Below are positions 34,418 through 43,686 of a stretch of DNA of 64,000 bases, piece after piece. The stretch covers positions 5,470,001 through 5,534,000 of the forward strand of contig NZ_CP102951.1 of NCBI RefSeq assembly GCF_024741815.1. Direction: 5' to 3'. Within the stretch, counting starts at the first letter, position 1, and every line of letters starts with the position of its first letter. The notes under the pieces are model-generated. The model searched no databases and had not been told where the DNA came from. It saw only the letters and a program-made list of their open reading frames with translations. Source of the DNA: Pseudomonas sp. LS1212. GTDB lineage: Bacteria; Pseudomonadota; Gammaproteobacteria; Pseudomonadales; Pseudomonadaceae. Made by a program: the position numbers and the translations under genes.

Positions 34418-35422
34418 ATGCCTGAACCGACTTCCCTCGCCAGCTGGACCCGCGCCCTGCGCAAACAGCTCGATGCCCTGGGTCTGGACAGCACCGAGCT
34501 TTGCCGCCAGGCCGGGCTCGACCCACAGTGGATGGACGATCCCAATGCCCGTTATCCGCTGACGGCCACTACGCGCCTGTGGCAGTTGGCGGTCGAGGCC
34601 AGCGGCGATCCGGCTATCGGGCTGCGGGTGTCGCGCTTCGTCAGCCCCACCACTTTCCATGCCCTGGGCTATGCGCTGGTGGCCAGTGGCAGTCTGCGAG
34701 AGGTGTTCGAGCGAATCGTGCGTTATCACCAGGTGGACAGCGATGCCCTCACCCTGCAATTGAGCCGCGAACAAGGGCGCTACCTGTTTCGCCTGCAACT
34801 GCCACAAGCCAGCAGCCCTCCGGCACCCGAAGCCATCGACGCCTTCATGGCGATTTACGTGCGCACTTGCCGCAACCGCCTTGGCCGTGACTACGCGCCG
34901 CTGGCGGTGGCCCTGACCCGGCCGGAACCGGCAGACCCGTCGCCTTGGCACTCGGTGCTGCGCGCGCCAATCGAATTTGGCGCCCAGGAGAATCGCCTGG
35001 AGTTCGCTTGCGCCGACTTCGATTGCCACCTGGACGATGCCAACCCGGAACTGGCCCAACACAATGAAAGGGTACTCAACCGCACCCTCGAAATACTGCA
35101 ACCGTTAACCTGGGAACGCCGGGTGCGCCAGGCCATCGAGGTACAACTGCCCGAAGGCGTACCCTCGGCCGACAAGATCGCGCAAGCCCTGCATCTGAGC
35201 CTGCGCAGCCTGCAGCGCCACCTGGCTGATGAAGGCTGCCGCTATGACAGCCTGCTCGACGAGTGTCGGCAAAACCTGGCGCTGCAACACCTGCGCGACG
35301 CCAACAGCTCTTTGAGCGAGATCAGTTCTTTGCTCGGGTTTGCCGATACCGGCAGTTTCAACCGGGCCTTCAAGCGCTGGACCGGCCTGTCGCCGGGGCA
35401 GTATCGCGATAGCCTGATCTGA
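34418..35422 (+). CDS. AraC-family transcriptional regulator with arabinose-binding-like N-domain
   Basis: The 334-residue regulator has an N-terminal sensory domain of the Arabinose_bd type (residues 25-215: YPLTATTRLWQLAVEASGDPAIGLRVSRFV, TFHALGYALVASGSLREVFERIVRY). A C-terminal double HTH follows (residues 240-330: PSADKIAQALHLSLRSLQRH and SSLSEISSLLGFADTGSFNR-AFKRWTGLSP). Family members such as OruR respond to small metabolites. It lies 21 bp upstream of the Mpo1-like gene, suggesting one transcription unit and possibly a role in lipid metabolism. Inducer unknown. Confidence 0.88.
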   Translation: MPEPTSLASWTRALRKQLDALGLDSTELCRQAGLDPQWMDDPNARYPLTATTRLWQLAVEASGDPAIGLRVSRFVSPTTFHALGYALVASGSLREVFERIVRYHQVDSDALTLQLSREQGRYLFRLQLPQASSPPAPEAIDAFMAIYVRTCRNRLGRDYAPLAVALTRPEPADPSPWHSVLRAPIEFGAQENRLEFACADFDCHLDDANPELAQHNERVLNRTLEILQPLTWERRVRQAIEVQLPEGVPSADKIAQALHLSLRSLQRHLADEGCRYDSLLDECRQNLALQHLRDANSSLSEISSLLGFADTGSFNRAFKRWTGLSPGQYRDSLI

Positions 35423-35443
35423 CTTTGATCAAGAGGAATAACA

Positions 35444-35950
35444 ATGAAAAACCTCGTCCAGCACCTCAGCCGATACGCGGCCTACCACCGCGACCCGCGC
35501 AATATCGCCACCCACTTCATCGGTGTGCCGATGATCGTGGTCGCCGTCACGGTATTGCTGTCGCGTCCGGGCTGGTCTGTTGCCGGCGCATGGTTGTCGC
35601 CCGCGGCGCTGGCCGCGATGGCCTCGGCCTGGTTCTATCTGCGCTTGGACCAACGTTTCGGCGTGCTGATGGCAATGCTTCTGGGCCTGTGCCTGTGGGC
35701 GGGGCAGGTTCTTGCCCAACAGAGCACGCTGGTCTGGCTTGGCGCCGGGGTGAGCTTGTTCGTGATCGGTTGGGTGATTCAATTTGTGGGGCATTACTAC
35801 GAGGGGCGCAAGCCGGCGTTTGTCGATGATGTCACGGGGTTGATCGTCGGGCCGTTGTTCGTGGTGGCGGAGTTGGGGTTTTTGATGGGGATGCGGTTGG
35901 AGTTGAAGCGGGAAATCGAGCGCAATACGGGGCCTGTGGCGTTGCGATGA
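35444..35950 (+). CDS. Mpo1-like protein (DUF962, YGL010w family)
   Basis: The 168-residue membrane protein has about four hydrophobic helices and conserved histidines in YAAYHRDPRNIATHFIGVP and WVIQFVGHYYEGRKPAF. These are the metal-binding positions of yeast Mpo1, a dioxygenase that alpha-oxidises 2-hydroxy fatty acids. Bacterial members are usually uncharacterised. AGGAATAAC precedes ATG 35444. Downstream is a REP pair. Confidence 0.85.
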   Translation: MKNLVQHLSRYAAYHRDPRNIATHFIGVPMIVVAVTVLLSRPGWSVAGAWLSPAALAAMASAWFYLRLDQRFGVLMAMLLGLCLWAGQVLAQQSTLVWLGAGVSLFVIGWVIQFVGHYYEGRKPAFVDDVTGLIVGPLFVVAELGFLMGMRLELKREIERNTGPVALR

Positions 35951-35987
35951 AAGCACGACCGCTTCGGTCGGGCGCGACTCCGAGTCG

Positions 35988-36079
35988 ATCGCTGGCAAGC
36001 CAGCTCCCACAGTGGACCTGTGTTGAATCACAATTTCGTGAACCACATCACCCCTTGTGGGAGCTGGCTTGCCAGCGAT
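35988..36079. repeat. REP pair, GCTGGCAAGCCAGC family
   Basis: Arm 35988-36011 (starts ATCGCTGGCAAGCCAGCTCC) and its perfect reverse complement at 36056-36079, with a 44-bp spacer. A CGACCGcttCGGTCG palindrome (35957-35971) precedes it and GGCCGGGC/GCCCGGCC (36081-36099) follows. It separates convergent genes for Mpo1 and CysA. Confidence 0.85.
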
Positions 36080-36108
36080 TGGCCGGGCGACGCCCGGCCC
36101 AACCGCCA

Positions 36109-37098
36109 CTAAATGTTCGGCACCTGCTGCCAAACCTTCGGCTTGAAGAACAAGGTCTCGCCCCGCACCAGCCCGATCAGGCTGTCGTGATCTTTCACCA
36201 CTTCCGCCTCGATCAGGTCGCTCTGCCCCTCCACCTTCAAGGTCACCCGCGTAGTGGCGCCCAACGGACGAATGTCGCGCACTTCGGCGGCATGGTGATC
36301 TTCCAGCTCATGGCGTGACAACGACACCTCGTGCGGGCGGAACAGCACATGCTGGTCATTGCCCATGTACAGACGGTTGGAGTCGCCCAGGAAGTGGTAG
36401 ACGAAATCGCTGGCCGGGTTCTCGTACACCTCTCCCGGCGATCCGATCTGCTCGATCACGCCCTTGTTCATCACCACGATGCGGTCGGCGACTTCCATGG
36501 CTTCTTCCTGGTCGTGTGTCACGAACACCGAGGTCAGGTTGATGTCCTCGTGCAGCCGCGCGAGCCAGCGCCGCAACTCCTTGCGGACCTTGGCATCGAG
36601 TGCGCCGAAAGGTTCGTCGAGCAGCAACACCTTGGGTTCGACCGCCAGGGCACGGGCCAGGGCGATACGCTGGCGCTGACCACCGGACAGTTGCTCCGGG
36701 TAGCGGTCCGAGAGCCAGTCGAGCTGAACCATGTTCAACAGCTCGTGCACCTTCTCGGCGATTTTGCTCTCGCTCGGCCGCTCGTTCCTGGGCTTCATGC
36801 GCAGGCCGAAGGCGACGTTGTCGAACACGCTCATATGGCGGAACAAGGCGTAGTGCTGGAATACAAAGCCGACGTTGCGATCACGCACATCGTGGCCGGA
36901 AACGTCTTCGCCATGGAAAACGATGCTGCCCTGATCGGGTGTTTCCAGGCCGGCGATGATCCTCAGCAAAGTGGTCTTGCCGCAGCCTGAGGGGCCAAGC
37001 AACGCCACCAGCTCACCGCTCTGGATGTCCAGATTGATGCTGTTCAGCGCCTTGAAAGCATGGAAGTTCTTGCTGACATTACGGACTTCGATCGACAT
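36109..37098 (-). CDS. cysA: Sulfate/thiosulfate ABC transporter ATPase
   Basis: The 329-residue ATPase has Walker A GPSGCGKTT, Q-loop FQHYALFRHM, signature LSGGQRQR, Walker B VLLLDEPFGALDAKVRKEL and H-loop VTHDQEEAMEVAD. A C-terminal regulatory domain (residues 240-329, LFRPHEVSL, GATTRVTLKVEG) follows, as in CysA/TOBE-type importers. It drives sulfate and thiosulfate uptake with CysTW and Sbp. It is the last gene of sbp-cysT-cysW-cysA, three bases after cysW. Confidence 0.95.
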   Translation of the reverse strand: MSIEVRNVSKNFHAFKALNSINLDIQSGELVALLGPSGCGKTTLLRIIAGLETPDQGSIVFHGEDVSGHDVRDRNVGFVFQHYALFRHMSVFDNVAFGLRMKPRNERPSESKIAEKVHELLNMVQLDWLSDRYPEQLSGGQRQRIALARALAVEPKVLLLDEPFGALDAKVRKELRRWLARLHEDINLTSVFVTHDQEEAMEVADRIVVMNKGVIEQIGSPGEVYENPASDFVYHFLGDSNRLYMGNDQHVLFRPHEVSLSRHELEDHHAAEVRDIRPLGATTRVTLKVEGQSDLIEAEVVKDHDSLIGLVRGETLFFKPKVWQQVPNI

Positions 37099-37101
37099 GA
37101 C

Positions 37102-37974
37102 TTATTCCTCCGCAGCGCTGGCGCGCAGGCGGTTAATACGGGATTCGCTCCACTGCTTGAGCAGCAGGATGAAGAGCGCCAGAATCAGCAAAAGGCTCGC
37201 AACGGCGAACGCGGCAACGTGGTTGTATTCGTTGTAGAGAATCTCGACATGCAGCGGCAAGGTGTTGGTCACGCCGCGGATATGCCCCGAAACCACCGAG
37301 ACCGCCCCGAACTCACCCATCGCCCGCGCGGTACACAGCACCACACCGTAGATCAGACCCCATTTGATGTTCGGCACGGTGACATGCCAGAACATCTGCC
37401 AGCCGTTGGCGCCCAGCAGGCGTGCGGCTTCCTCTTCCTGAGTCCCTTGCTCCTGCATCAACGGGATCAACTCACGAGCCACGAACGGCACGGTGACGAA
37501 GATGGTCGCCAGGACGATGCCCGGCAGGGCGAAGACGATCTGGATATCGTGGTCCTGCAACCACGGCCCGAACAAGCCCTGGGCACCGAACATCAGCACG
37601 TAGACCAGGCCGGCGATCACCGGCGACACCGAGAATGGCAAGTCGATCAGGGTCACCAGCATGCTCTTGCCACGGAACGAGTACTTGCTAACGCACCAGG
37701 CAGCACTGACGCCGAACACCAGGTTGAGCGGTACCGAAATCAGCACGGCGATCACCGTCAGTTTCAGTGCCGAAAGTGCATCGGGCTCGAAGATCGCGGT
37801 AAAGAACGCACCAAGGCCGAGCTTCAACCCCTGAGACACCACGATAAACAACGGCAGCAACAGGAACAGAGCAAAAATCAGCCAGCCTAATCCGATCAGA
37901 ATCCGCCGCGAAGCGGCACTGCCACGGCGGGCAGCATTGGCCGAGGAAGCGGCGGCAAGCGTTGAATTGGACAT
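37102..37974 (-). CDS. cysW: Sulfate ABC transporter permease CysW
   Basis: The 290-residue inner-membrane permease has six helices. The EAA loop is EEEAARLLGANGWQMFWHVT with VPNIKWGLIYG, and CTARAMGEFGAVSVVSGHI is the CysW hallmark. It pairs with CysT to form the sulfate channel. It starts MSNSTLAAASSANAARRGSA at ATG 37974, 13 bp after cysT. Confidence 0.95.
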   Translation of the reverse strand: MSNSTLAAASSANAARRGSAASRRILIGLGWLIFALFLLLPLFIVVSQGLKLGLGAFFTAIFEPDALSALKLTVIAVLISVPLNLVFGVSAAWCVSKYSFRGKSMLVTLIDLPFSVSPVIAGLVYVLMFGAQGLFGPWLQDHDIQIVFALPGIVLATIFVTVPFVARELIPLMQEQGTQEEEAARLLGANGWQMFWHVTVPNIKWGLIYGVVLCTARAMGEFGAVSVVSGHIRGVTNTLPLHVEILYNEYNHVAAFAVASLLLILALFILLLKQWSESRINRLRASAAEE

Positions 37975-37987
37975 ATTCCGGGCCTCC

Positions 37988-38806
37988 TTATGGGGTTTCG
38001 ATGCGCCGCTGCAACAAGTTGATCAGCAGCAACAGGACGAAGGAAACCACCAGCATCAACACGCCGATGGAGGTGGCGCCGGTGTAGTCATATTGGTCGA
38101 GCTTGACCATGATCAGCAGCGGCAGGATTTCGGTTTTCATCGGCATGTTGCCGGCGATGAAAATCACCGAACCGTACTCGCCGACGCCACGGGCAAAGGC
38201 CAGGGCAAAACCAGTCAGCCAGGCGGGCAGCAAGGCCGGCACGAGGATGTAGCGGAACACCTGCAAAGGCTTGGCCCCCAGGCAGGCAGCGGCTTCTTCG
38301 ACTTCGCGAGGGATGTCGGCCAGTACCGGCTGCACCGTACGCACCACGAACGGCAGGGTGACGAAGGTCAGTGCCAGGGTGATCCCCAACGGGGTATAGG
38401 CGATCTTGAAGCCCAGGTCGGTGGCAAACTGGCCAACCAGCCCGGTGGGTGCGTACAGCGCCGTGAGGGCGATGCCGGCGACCGCGGTGGGCAGGGCGAA
38501 CGGCAGATCGATCATTGCATCGATCACCTTGCGCCCGGGGAAGGTATAGCGCACCAGCACCCAGGCCAGCAGCGTGCCGATAACGCCATTGATGATGGCG
38601 GCATACAGCGCCGTGCCGAAACTCAGCTTCAGCGCTGCCAGCACGCGAGGTGCCGTGATGATGCCCCAGAACTGTTCCCAGGTGAGTTGAGCGGCATGCA
38701 CGAACATCGCCGCCAGTGGTATGAGCACAATCAGGCTGAGGTACACCAAGGTGTAGCCCAGCGTCAGCCCGAAGCCGGGTATGACGGGGGAGATACGACG
38801 CGACAT
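37988..38806 (-). CDS. cysT: Sulfate ABC transporter permease CysT
   Basis: The 272-residue permease (CysU/CysT) has six helices. Hallmarks are DLPFALPTAVAGIALTALYA, EVEEAAACLGAKPLQVFRYI and FARGVGEYGSVIFIAGNMPM. It starts MSRRISPVIPGFGLTLGYTL at ATG 38806. The 64 bp between sbp and cysT contain a hairpin. Confidence 0.95.
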   Translation of the reverse strand: MSRRISPVIPGFGLTLGYTLVYLSLIVLIPLAAMFVHAAQLTWEQFWGIITAPRVLAALKLSFGTALYAAIINGVIGTLLAWVLVRYTFPGRKVIDAMIDLPFALPTAVAGIALTALYAPTGLVGQFATDLGFKIAYTPLGITLALTFVTLPFVVRTVQPVLADIPREVEEAAACLGAKPLQVFRYILVPALLPAWLTGFALAFARGVGEYGSVIFIAGNMPMKTEILPLLIMVKLDQYDYTGATSIGVLMLVVSFVLLLLINLLQRRIETP

Positions 38807-38828
38807 AAGAGTCCTTGGTCAACGCAAC

Positions 38829-38853
38829 AAGCCCGGAACGAATCCCGGGCCTT
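38829..38853 (-). promoter_or_regulatory. Hairpin between sbp and cysT
   Basis: AAGCCCGG (38829-38836) pairs with CCGGGCCTT (38845-38853), with one bulged base. No strong T-run follows. It probably makes the binding protein more abundant than the membrane parts by protecting sbp mRNA or by partial termination. Confidence 0.6.
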
Positions 38854-38870
38854 GTGCTGGCTAATACAGG

Positions 38871-39878
38871 TTACTGCGCCTGGTAGATCTGGTCGAACAC
38901 GCCACCGTCATTGAAGAATTTCGGTTGTGCAGTTTTCCAGCCGCCGAAGTCCTTGTCGATAGTGACCAGTTTCAACTCCGGGAACTGCTTGGCGTATTCC
39001 GCTGCCACTGCCTTGTCACGCGGACGGTAGAAGTTCTTTGCGGCGATGCGCTGGCCTTCAGTGCTGTACAGGTGCTTGAGGTAGGCCTCGGCAACTTCCT
39101 TGGTGCCCTTTTTCTCGGTGTTCTTGTCGACCACGGCCACTGGCGGTTCGGCCAGGATCGAGATCGAAGGCGCGATGATTTCGAATTGGTCGCCACCTTG
39201 CTCCTTGAGGGCCAGGAAGGCTTCGTTTTCCCAGGCCAGCAGCACGTCACCGATATTGTTGTTCACAAAGGTGATGGTCGAGCCTCGGGCACCGGTGTCC
39301 AGTACCGGTACGTGCTTGAACAGGCTCTGCACGTATTCCTTGGCCTTGGCTTCGTCACCGCCGTTGGCTTTCAGGCCATACGCCCAGGCGGCCAGGAAGT
39401 TCCAGCGCGCACCGCCGCTGGTTTTAGGGTTCGGCGTAATCACTTCGACGCCATTTTTGGTCAGGTCGCCCCAGTCCTTGATGCCTTTGGGGTTGCCCTT
39501 GCGCACCAGGAACACGATGGTCGAGGTGTAGGGTGTGCTGGCATCGGGCAGGCGGGTCTGCCAGTTTTCCGGAATGCTCTTGCCCAGCTTGCTGACTTCG
39601 TCGATGTCACCGGCCAGGGCCAGGGTCACCACGTCGGCGCGGAGCCCGTCGATAACGGCCCGTGCCTGCTTGCCCGAACCACCGTGCGATTGCTGGATTT
39701 TGATGTTGTCTTCAGGGTGCGTCTTCTTCCAGTAATTGGTGAACTCGGCGTTGAATTCCTGATACAGCTCTCGGGTCGGGTCATAGGACACGTTGAGCAG
39801 CTCGATGTCCTTGGCAACAGCGGAACCGGCAAATACAGCGCTGGCAAGAGCAGCCAGGGCATAACGGCGGATGGTCAT
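38871..39878 (-). CDS. sbp: Sulfate-binding periplasmic protein
   Basis: The 335-residue protein has a signal peptide (MTIRRYALAALASAVFAGSA to VAK) and all the marks of Sbp/CysP: LLNVSYDPTRELYQEFN, QQSHGGSGKQARAVIDGL-RADVVTLALAGDID, and SGGARWNFLAAWAYG around the sulfate site. It delivers sulfate to CysTWA. It is the first gene of that operon, 122 bp downstream of oscA, and is normally induced by sulfur limitation. Confidence 0.95.
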   Translation of the reverse strand: MTIRRYALAALASAVFAGSAVAKDIELLNVSYDPTRELYQEFNAEFTNYWKKTHPEDNIKIQQSHGGSGKQARAVIDGLRADVVTLALAGDIDEVSKLGKSIPENWQTRLPDASTPYTSTIVFLVRKGNPKGIKDWGDLTKNGVEVITPNPKTSGGARWNFLAAWAYGLKANGGDEAKAKEYVQSLFKHVPVLDTGARGSTITFVNNNIGDVLLAWENEAFLALKEQGGDQFEIIAPSISILAEPPVAVVDKNTEKKGTKEVAEAYLKHLYSTEGQRIAAKNFYRPRDKAVAAEYAKQFPELKLVTIDKDFGGWKTAQPKFFNDGGVFDQIYQAQ

Positions 39879-40000
39879 GGTGAAGCTCCTGAAATTGGCG
39901 TTTTTCTAATAATGTTTTTGGCAGTTTCTATGGCGCTTCAGGTCCGCATTCGTGCCTGAACGCTATACGACGGGCTGGCTGAGTTCATCGGGTGCTCGAT

Positions 40001-40183
40001 TCAGCCGGGTTTGTTGTTGGGTGCCTGCAAACGGAATTTTTCCTTGCGTTCGATCTGCACCACTTGAGCGTTGTGAACAGTGATCTCCACCGCGCCAAAA
40101 CGCAGGTCGCGCAAGGCAGCCTGGATCTCGCGCAAAATGGTTGCTTCGTCCTGACCGTCAACGCTACGCAGAGATGCGCTCAT
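40001..40183 (-). CDS. oscA: Small sulfur-starvation protein OscA (DUF2292/YezD family)
   Basis: The 60-residue protein begins MSASLRSVDGQDEATILREI and ends FRLQAPNNKPG. It has the DUF2292 core: ILREIQAALRDLRFGAVEIT with VHNAQVVQIERKEK. In Pseudomonas corrugata, OscA is needed for growth on organosulfur compounds and under chromate-induced sulfur stress. It lies just upstream of sbp, as in other pseudomonads. The start ATG 40183 has AGGAG nine bases upstream; the longer upstream frame is not coding. Confidence 0.88.
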   Translation of the reverse strand: MSASLRSVDGQDEATILREIQAALRDLRFGAVEITVHNAQVVQIERKEKFRLQAPNNKPG

Positions 40184-40389
40184 GTTCGTGCTCCTGAAAT
40201 GAGAGGTGCCTGCAGTTGCGTTGGCTGGCGACTGCTCCTGGCTTGAGAGCAATAGTAGATAGGCAGAGTTATTCTTAAAAATACTATTTGAGAATTTTAA
40301 TATAACTAAAATGCAGGAGTTATCATCGCGCGATCTGCAGATGACATTGCGCCGACCTGCAGGGGCTCTGGCCCGGTGCTGAGGAGGTA

Positions 40390-42282
40390 TTACCAGCTCA
40401 GCCGTTCCTCCGGCACGGGGCGACCGAACCAATAACCTTGCCCCATGTCACAGTGGTGTTCGAGCAGGAAACGGGATTGCTCGGCCTGCTCGATGCCTTC
40501 GGCATGAACCCGCATGCCCATGCTCTGGGCCAGGGCGATGATCACCCGCACGATGGCAGCATCGTCTTCATCACCGGGCAAACCGGCGACAAAGCCCTGA
40601 TCGATCTTGAGCTTCTGCACCGGCAGGCGCTTGAGCCGCAATAATGATGAATAGCCCGTGCCGAAGTCATCGATAGCCAGGCGCAGGCCCAGTTCGCGCA
40701 GACGGTGCAGTTGCTCCAGCGCGACCTCGGGGTCGTCCATAACCGCGCTTTCGGTCACTTCAATCTCCAGGCAAGCCGGATCCAGGCCCGTCTCGCGCAG
40801 CATCCGGGCAACTTGCTGGAACAGGTCGCGGTGAGCGAACAAGCGGCTCGAGACATTCACCGCGACAAACTCCAGCGCTCGCCCTTGGGCTTGCCATTGA
40901 ACCATTTGCCTGCAGGCCTGATGCATCACCCAGGTATCGATCTCGCTGATCAAGCCGGTACGCTCGGCAATCGCAATGAATTCTCCAGGCGGCACCAGGC
41001 CACGCTCCGGGTGCTGCCAACGCACCAGTGCCTCGACGCCGATCATGCGGTGGCTGAGCAGGTCATGCACGGGCTGGTAGTAGACGCAAAGTTCCTGCTG
41101 CTCCAGGGCCCGGCGCAATTCGCTGGAGGTTTCCACCCGTTGCTGGGCGTCGGCGGTCAATTCCTCGGTGTACAGCGCATAGCCGGCACGGCCACTGCTC
41201 TTGGCCTTGAACAGCGCCGAGTCGGCATTGCGCAAGAGTTGCTCGGCGTTCAAGGCGTCACTGGGGAACAGGCTGATGCCGATACTGGCGCCGATGAACA
41301 GCTGATGCCTGGCGAGCACGAAGGGCTCCTTGAGCCCCTCAATGATGGATAGCGCCAGCGCCGCGGCCTCTCCCGCCTGCTGGCAATGCTCGGCCAATAT
41401 GGCAAATTCGTCGCCGCCCAGGCGAGCCAGGGTAATGCCGTTGCCAGATACCCCCTGCAATCGCTCGGCAACCGCCTTGAGCAGCAGGTCGCCAGTGGTG
41501 TGGCCGAGGCCGTCGTTGATGCTTTGAAAGTGATCGAGGTCGAGCAACAGCAAGGCGCAACCACGTTTGCCGGCCTGGGCCGCGACCAGGGCCTGTTCGG
41601 TTCGCGCGTTGAACAGCAACCGATTGGGGAGGTCAGTGAGCGGGTCATGGTGAGCCAGGTGGGCCAGTTCGCGCTCCGAATGCTTGATCGCGCTGACATC
41701 GCTGAACACCGCCACATAGTGACTGAGCTGGCCATGGTCATCATGGACAGTGCTGATGGTTTGCCATTGCGGATAGATTTCACCGTTTTTGCGCCGGTTC
41801 CAGATCTCGCCGCTCCATTGCCCCGTTGCCGCCAGGGTAGCGAACATGTGCTGGTAGAACCCGAGGCCATGGCGGCCGGACTTGAACTTGTTCGGCTGCT
41901 GCCCAAGGACTTCATCCTGCCGGTAACCGGTAATGTTCATGAAGGCCCGGTTCACATGCACGATCAGGCCCTGGCGGTCGGTCACCAGCACCCCTTCCAG
42001 GGTGCTTTCGAATACCGCAGCCGCCATGCGCAGGCGTTGCCGGTCTTCTCTGTGCAATTGCACGCCGGCACCGATCAGGCGATACAACCGGCTGCGGTTG
42101 AAAAACATGAGCCCGGCACTGCAGACGACCCATGCGTAGATGCTGCTCAGGCGCCAGCGTTCCAGCGATGGCGACCCATCGAAAAGGCTGTTCAATAATT
42201 CATCAGAAAGCAGCAGCCAAAGGACCGAAACCACGAGGTAGAGCGCGGCCGTGCGCAGAGCGACTCGAGCAGAAGTTGCCAT
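40390..42282 (-). CDS. Membrane PAS-GGDEF-EAL cyclic-di-GMP protein
   Basis: The 630-residue protein has two N-terminal membrane helices (residues 8-30 and 50-70), a PAS domain (VFESTLEGVLVTDRQGLIVH to DVSAIKHSE), a GGDEF domain with intact ARLGGDEFAIL and an EAL domain with intact IGVEALVRWQHP and later DDFGTGYSSL. It could make or break c-di-GMP; both active sites look complete. No RxxD inhibitory site precedes GGDEF. I prefer ATG 42282 (MATSARVALRT) to 42333 because a TATAAT -10-like box (minus strand, 42315-42320) lies inside the longer frame. Confidence 0.85.
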   Translation of the reverse strand: MATSARVALRTAALYLVVSVLWLLLSDELLNSLFDGSPSLERWRLSSIYAWVVCSAGLMFFNRSRLYRLIGAGVQLHREDRQRLRMAAAVFESTLEGVLVTDRQGLIVHVNRAFMNITGYRQDEVLGQQPNKFKSGRHGLGFYQHMFATLAATGQWSGEIWNRRKNGEIYPQWQTISTVHDDHGQLSHYVAVFSDVSAIKHSERELAHLAHHDPLTDLPNRLLFNARTEQALVAAQAGKRGCALLLLDLDHFQSINDGLGHTTGDLLLKAVAERLQGVSGNGITLARLGGDEFAILAEHCQQAGEAAALALSIIEGLKEPFVLARHQLFIGASIGISLFPSDALNAEQLLRNADSALFKAKSSGRAGYALYTEELTADAQQRVETSSELRRALEQQELCVYYQPVHDLLSHRMIGVEALVRWQHPERGLVPPGEFIAIAERTGLISEIDTWVMHQACRQMVQWQAQGRALEFVAVNVSSRLFAHRDLFQQVARMLRETGLDPACLEIEVTESAVMDDPEVALEQLHRLRELGLRLAIDDFGTGYSSLLRLKRLPVQKLKIDQGFVAGLPGDEDDAAIVRVIIALAQSMGMRVHAEGIEQAEQSRFLLEHHCDMGQGYWFGRPVPEERLSW

Positions 42283-42428
42283 AAGTTCCTGAATATCCAC
42301 ACATAAAAGTGGGGCATTATAGGGTAGAAACATTCAGCCACTCTTATCTAAAAGGGTGACTGGTTTTATTTATAGGCTCGGAGATAATGCCTGCTGCTGT
42401 TTTTATTCATCCGAGGGCCATACAGCCT

Positions 42429-43613
42429 ATGTGGTACAACGGTTTTCTCGACCTGTCAGCCTGGCAACTGGTGGCAGCCACCCTGTTGATGACCCACGTG
42501 ACCATCGTCAGCGTCACGGTTTATCTGCATCGCTACTCCGCCCACCGCTCCCTTGAACTCAATGCGGGGCTCAAGCACTTCTTCCGTTTCTGGCTGTGGC
42601 TGACCACGGCGCAGAACACCCGCGAGTGGACCGCCATCCACCGCAAGCACCATGCCAAGTGCGAAACCATCGACGACCCGCACAGCCCTGTAATCAAGGG
42701 TTTGTCCACGGTATTGCGCAAAGGCGCCGAGCTCTATCGCGCCGAAGCCGAGAACCCGGAAACCCTGCGCATCTACGGCAAGAACTGCCCGGAAGACTGG
42801 ATCGAACGCAACCTTTACTCGCGCTATCCGCTGGCCGGCGTGGCGCTGATGGGCCTTATCGACCTGGCGTTGTTCGGCACCATCGGGATCACCATCTGGG
42901 CCATCCAGATGATGTGGATTCCATTCTGGGCCGCCGGTGTCATCAATGGCCTGGGCCATGCCGTCGGTTATCGCAACTTCGAATGCCGCGATGCCGCGAC
43001 CAACCTGGTGCCCTGGGGCATCCTGATCGGCGGTGAAGAGCTGCATAACAACCACCACACCTACCCCAACTCGGCCAAGCTGTCGGTCAGGAAGTGGGAG
43101 TTCGACATGGGCTGGGCCTGGATCAAGCTGTTCAGTGCCTTGCGCCTGGCCAAGGTCCAGCGCGTCGCGCCGATTGCCCATCGTGTCGAAGGCAAGGGCC
43201 ACCTGGACATGGATACCGCCATGGCCATCCTCAACAACCGCTTCCAGATCATGGCCCAATACCGCAAGCTGGTCATCGCGCCGCTGGTTCAACAGGAGCT
43301 GGCCAAGGTCGACCATTCGGTCCGCCACCAGTTTCACCGCGCCAAGCGTTTGCTGTCGCGTGAACCCAGCCTGCTTGAAGAGCGCCATCATGCACGTATC
43401 CAGACCATGCTCGAGCACAGTCAGGCGTTGAAAGTGATCTACGAGAAACGCCTGGCCCTGCAACAGATCTGGGCCCGGACCAGCTCCAACGGTCATGACA
43501 TGCTCGCTGCCATCAAGGATTGGGTTCACGAAGCCGAAGCCAGCGGGATTCAGTCGCTGCGCGATTTCGCCGCGCAACTGAAAACCTATTCGTTGCGCCC
43601 TGCCCTGGCCTGA
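42429..43613 (+). CDS. desA: Acyl-lipid delta-9 fatty acid desaturase (DesA type)
   Basis: The 394-residue membrane enzyme has three histidine clusters that bind the di-iron centre: HRYSAHRS (near 34), HRKHHAK (near 70) and ELHNNHHTYPNS (near 205). It matches Pseudomonas DesA, which introduces a delta-9 double bond into phospholipid acyl chains aerobically to tune membrane fluidity. The start MWYNGFLDLSAW at ATG 42429 agrees with the family; an upstream in-frame ATG (42387) is not supported. A GC-rich hairpin (43625-43649) follows. The next gene, a diguanylate cyclase, adjoins it on the same strand. Confidence 0.92.
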   Translation: MWYNGFLDLSAWQLVAATLLMTHVTIVSVTVYLHRYSAHRSLELNAGLKHFFRFWLWLTTAQNTREWTAIHRKHHAKCETIDDPHSPVIKGLSTVLRKGAELYRAEAENPETLRIYGKNCPEDWIERNLYSRYPLAGVALMGLIDLALFGTIGITIWAIQMMWIPFWAAGVINGLGHAVGYRNFECRDAATNLVPWGILIGGEELHNNHHTYPNSAKLSVRKWEFDMGWAWIKLFSALRLAKVQRVAPIAHRVEGKGHLDMDTAMAILNNRFQIMAQYRKLVIAPLVQQELAKVDHSVRHQFHRAKRLLSREPSLLEERHHARIQTMLEHSQALKVIYEKRLALQQIWARTSSNGHDMLAAIKDWVHEAEASGIQSLRDFAAQLKTYSLRPALA

Positions 43614-43686
43614 CGCCACTGATCGGCGCGCCCCGTCCTGGAGCGCGCCCTGCGGAACTTCGCTACGAATTTCGCCTCTCACCGCT

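Noticed and set aside
34291..34545. Longer minus-strand frame upstream of the 45-codon ORF
   Set aside because: It overlaps the AraC regulator gene antisense and reads as a shadow of that gene.
36081..36099. GGCCGGGC/GCCCGGCC hairpin as a cysA terminator
   Set aside because: No T-run follows on the minus strand, so it is treated as part of the repeat cluster rather than a proven terminator.
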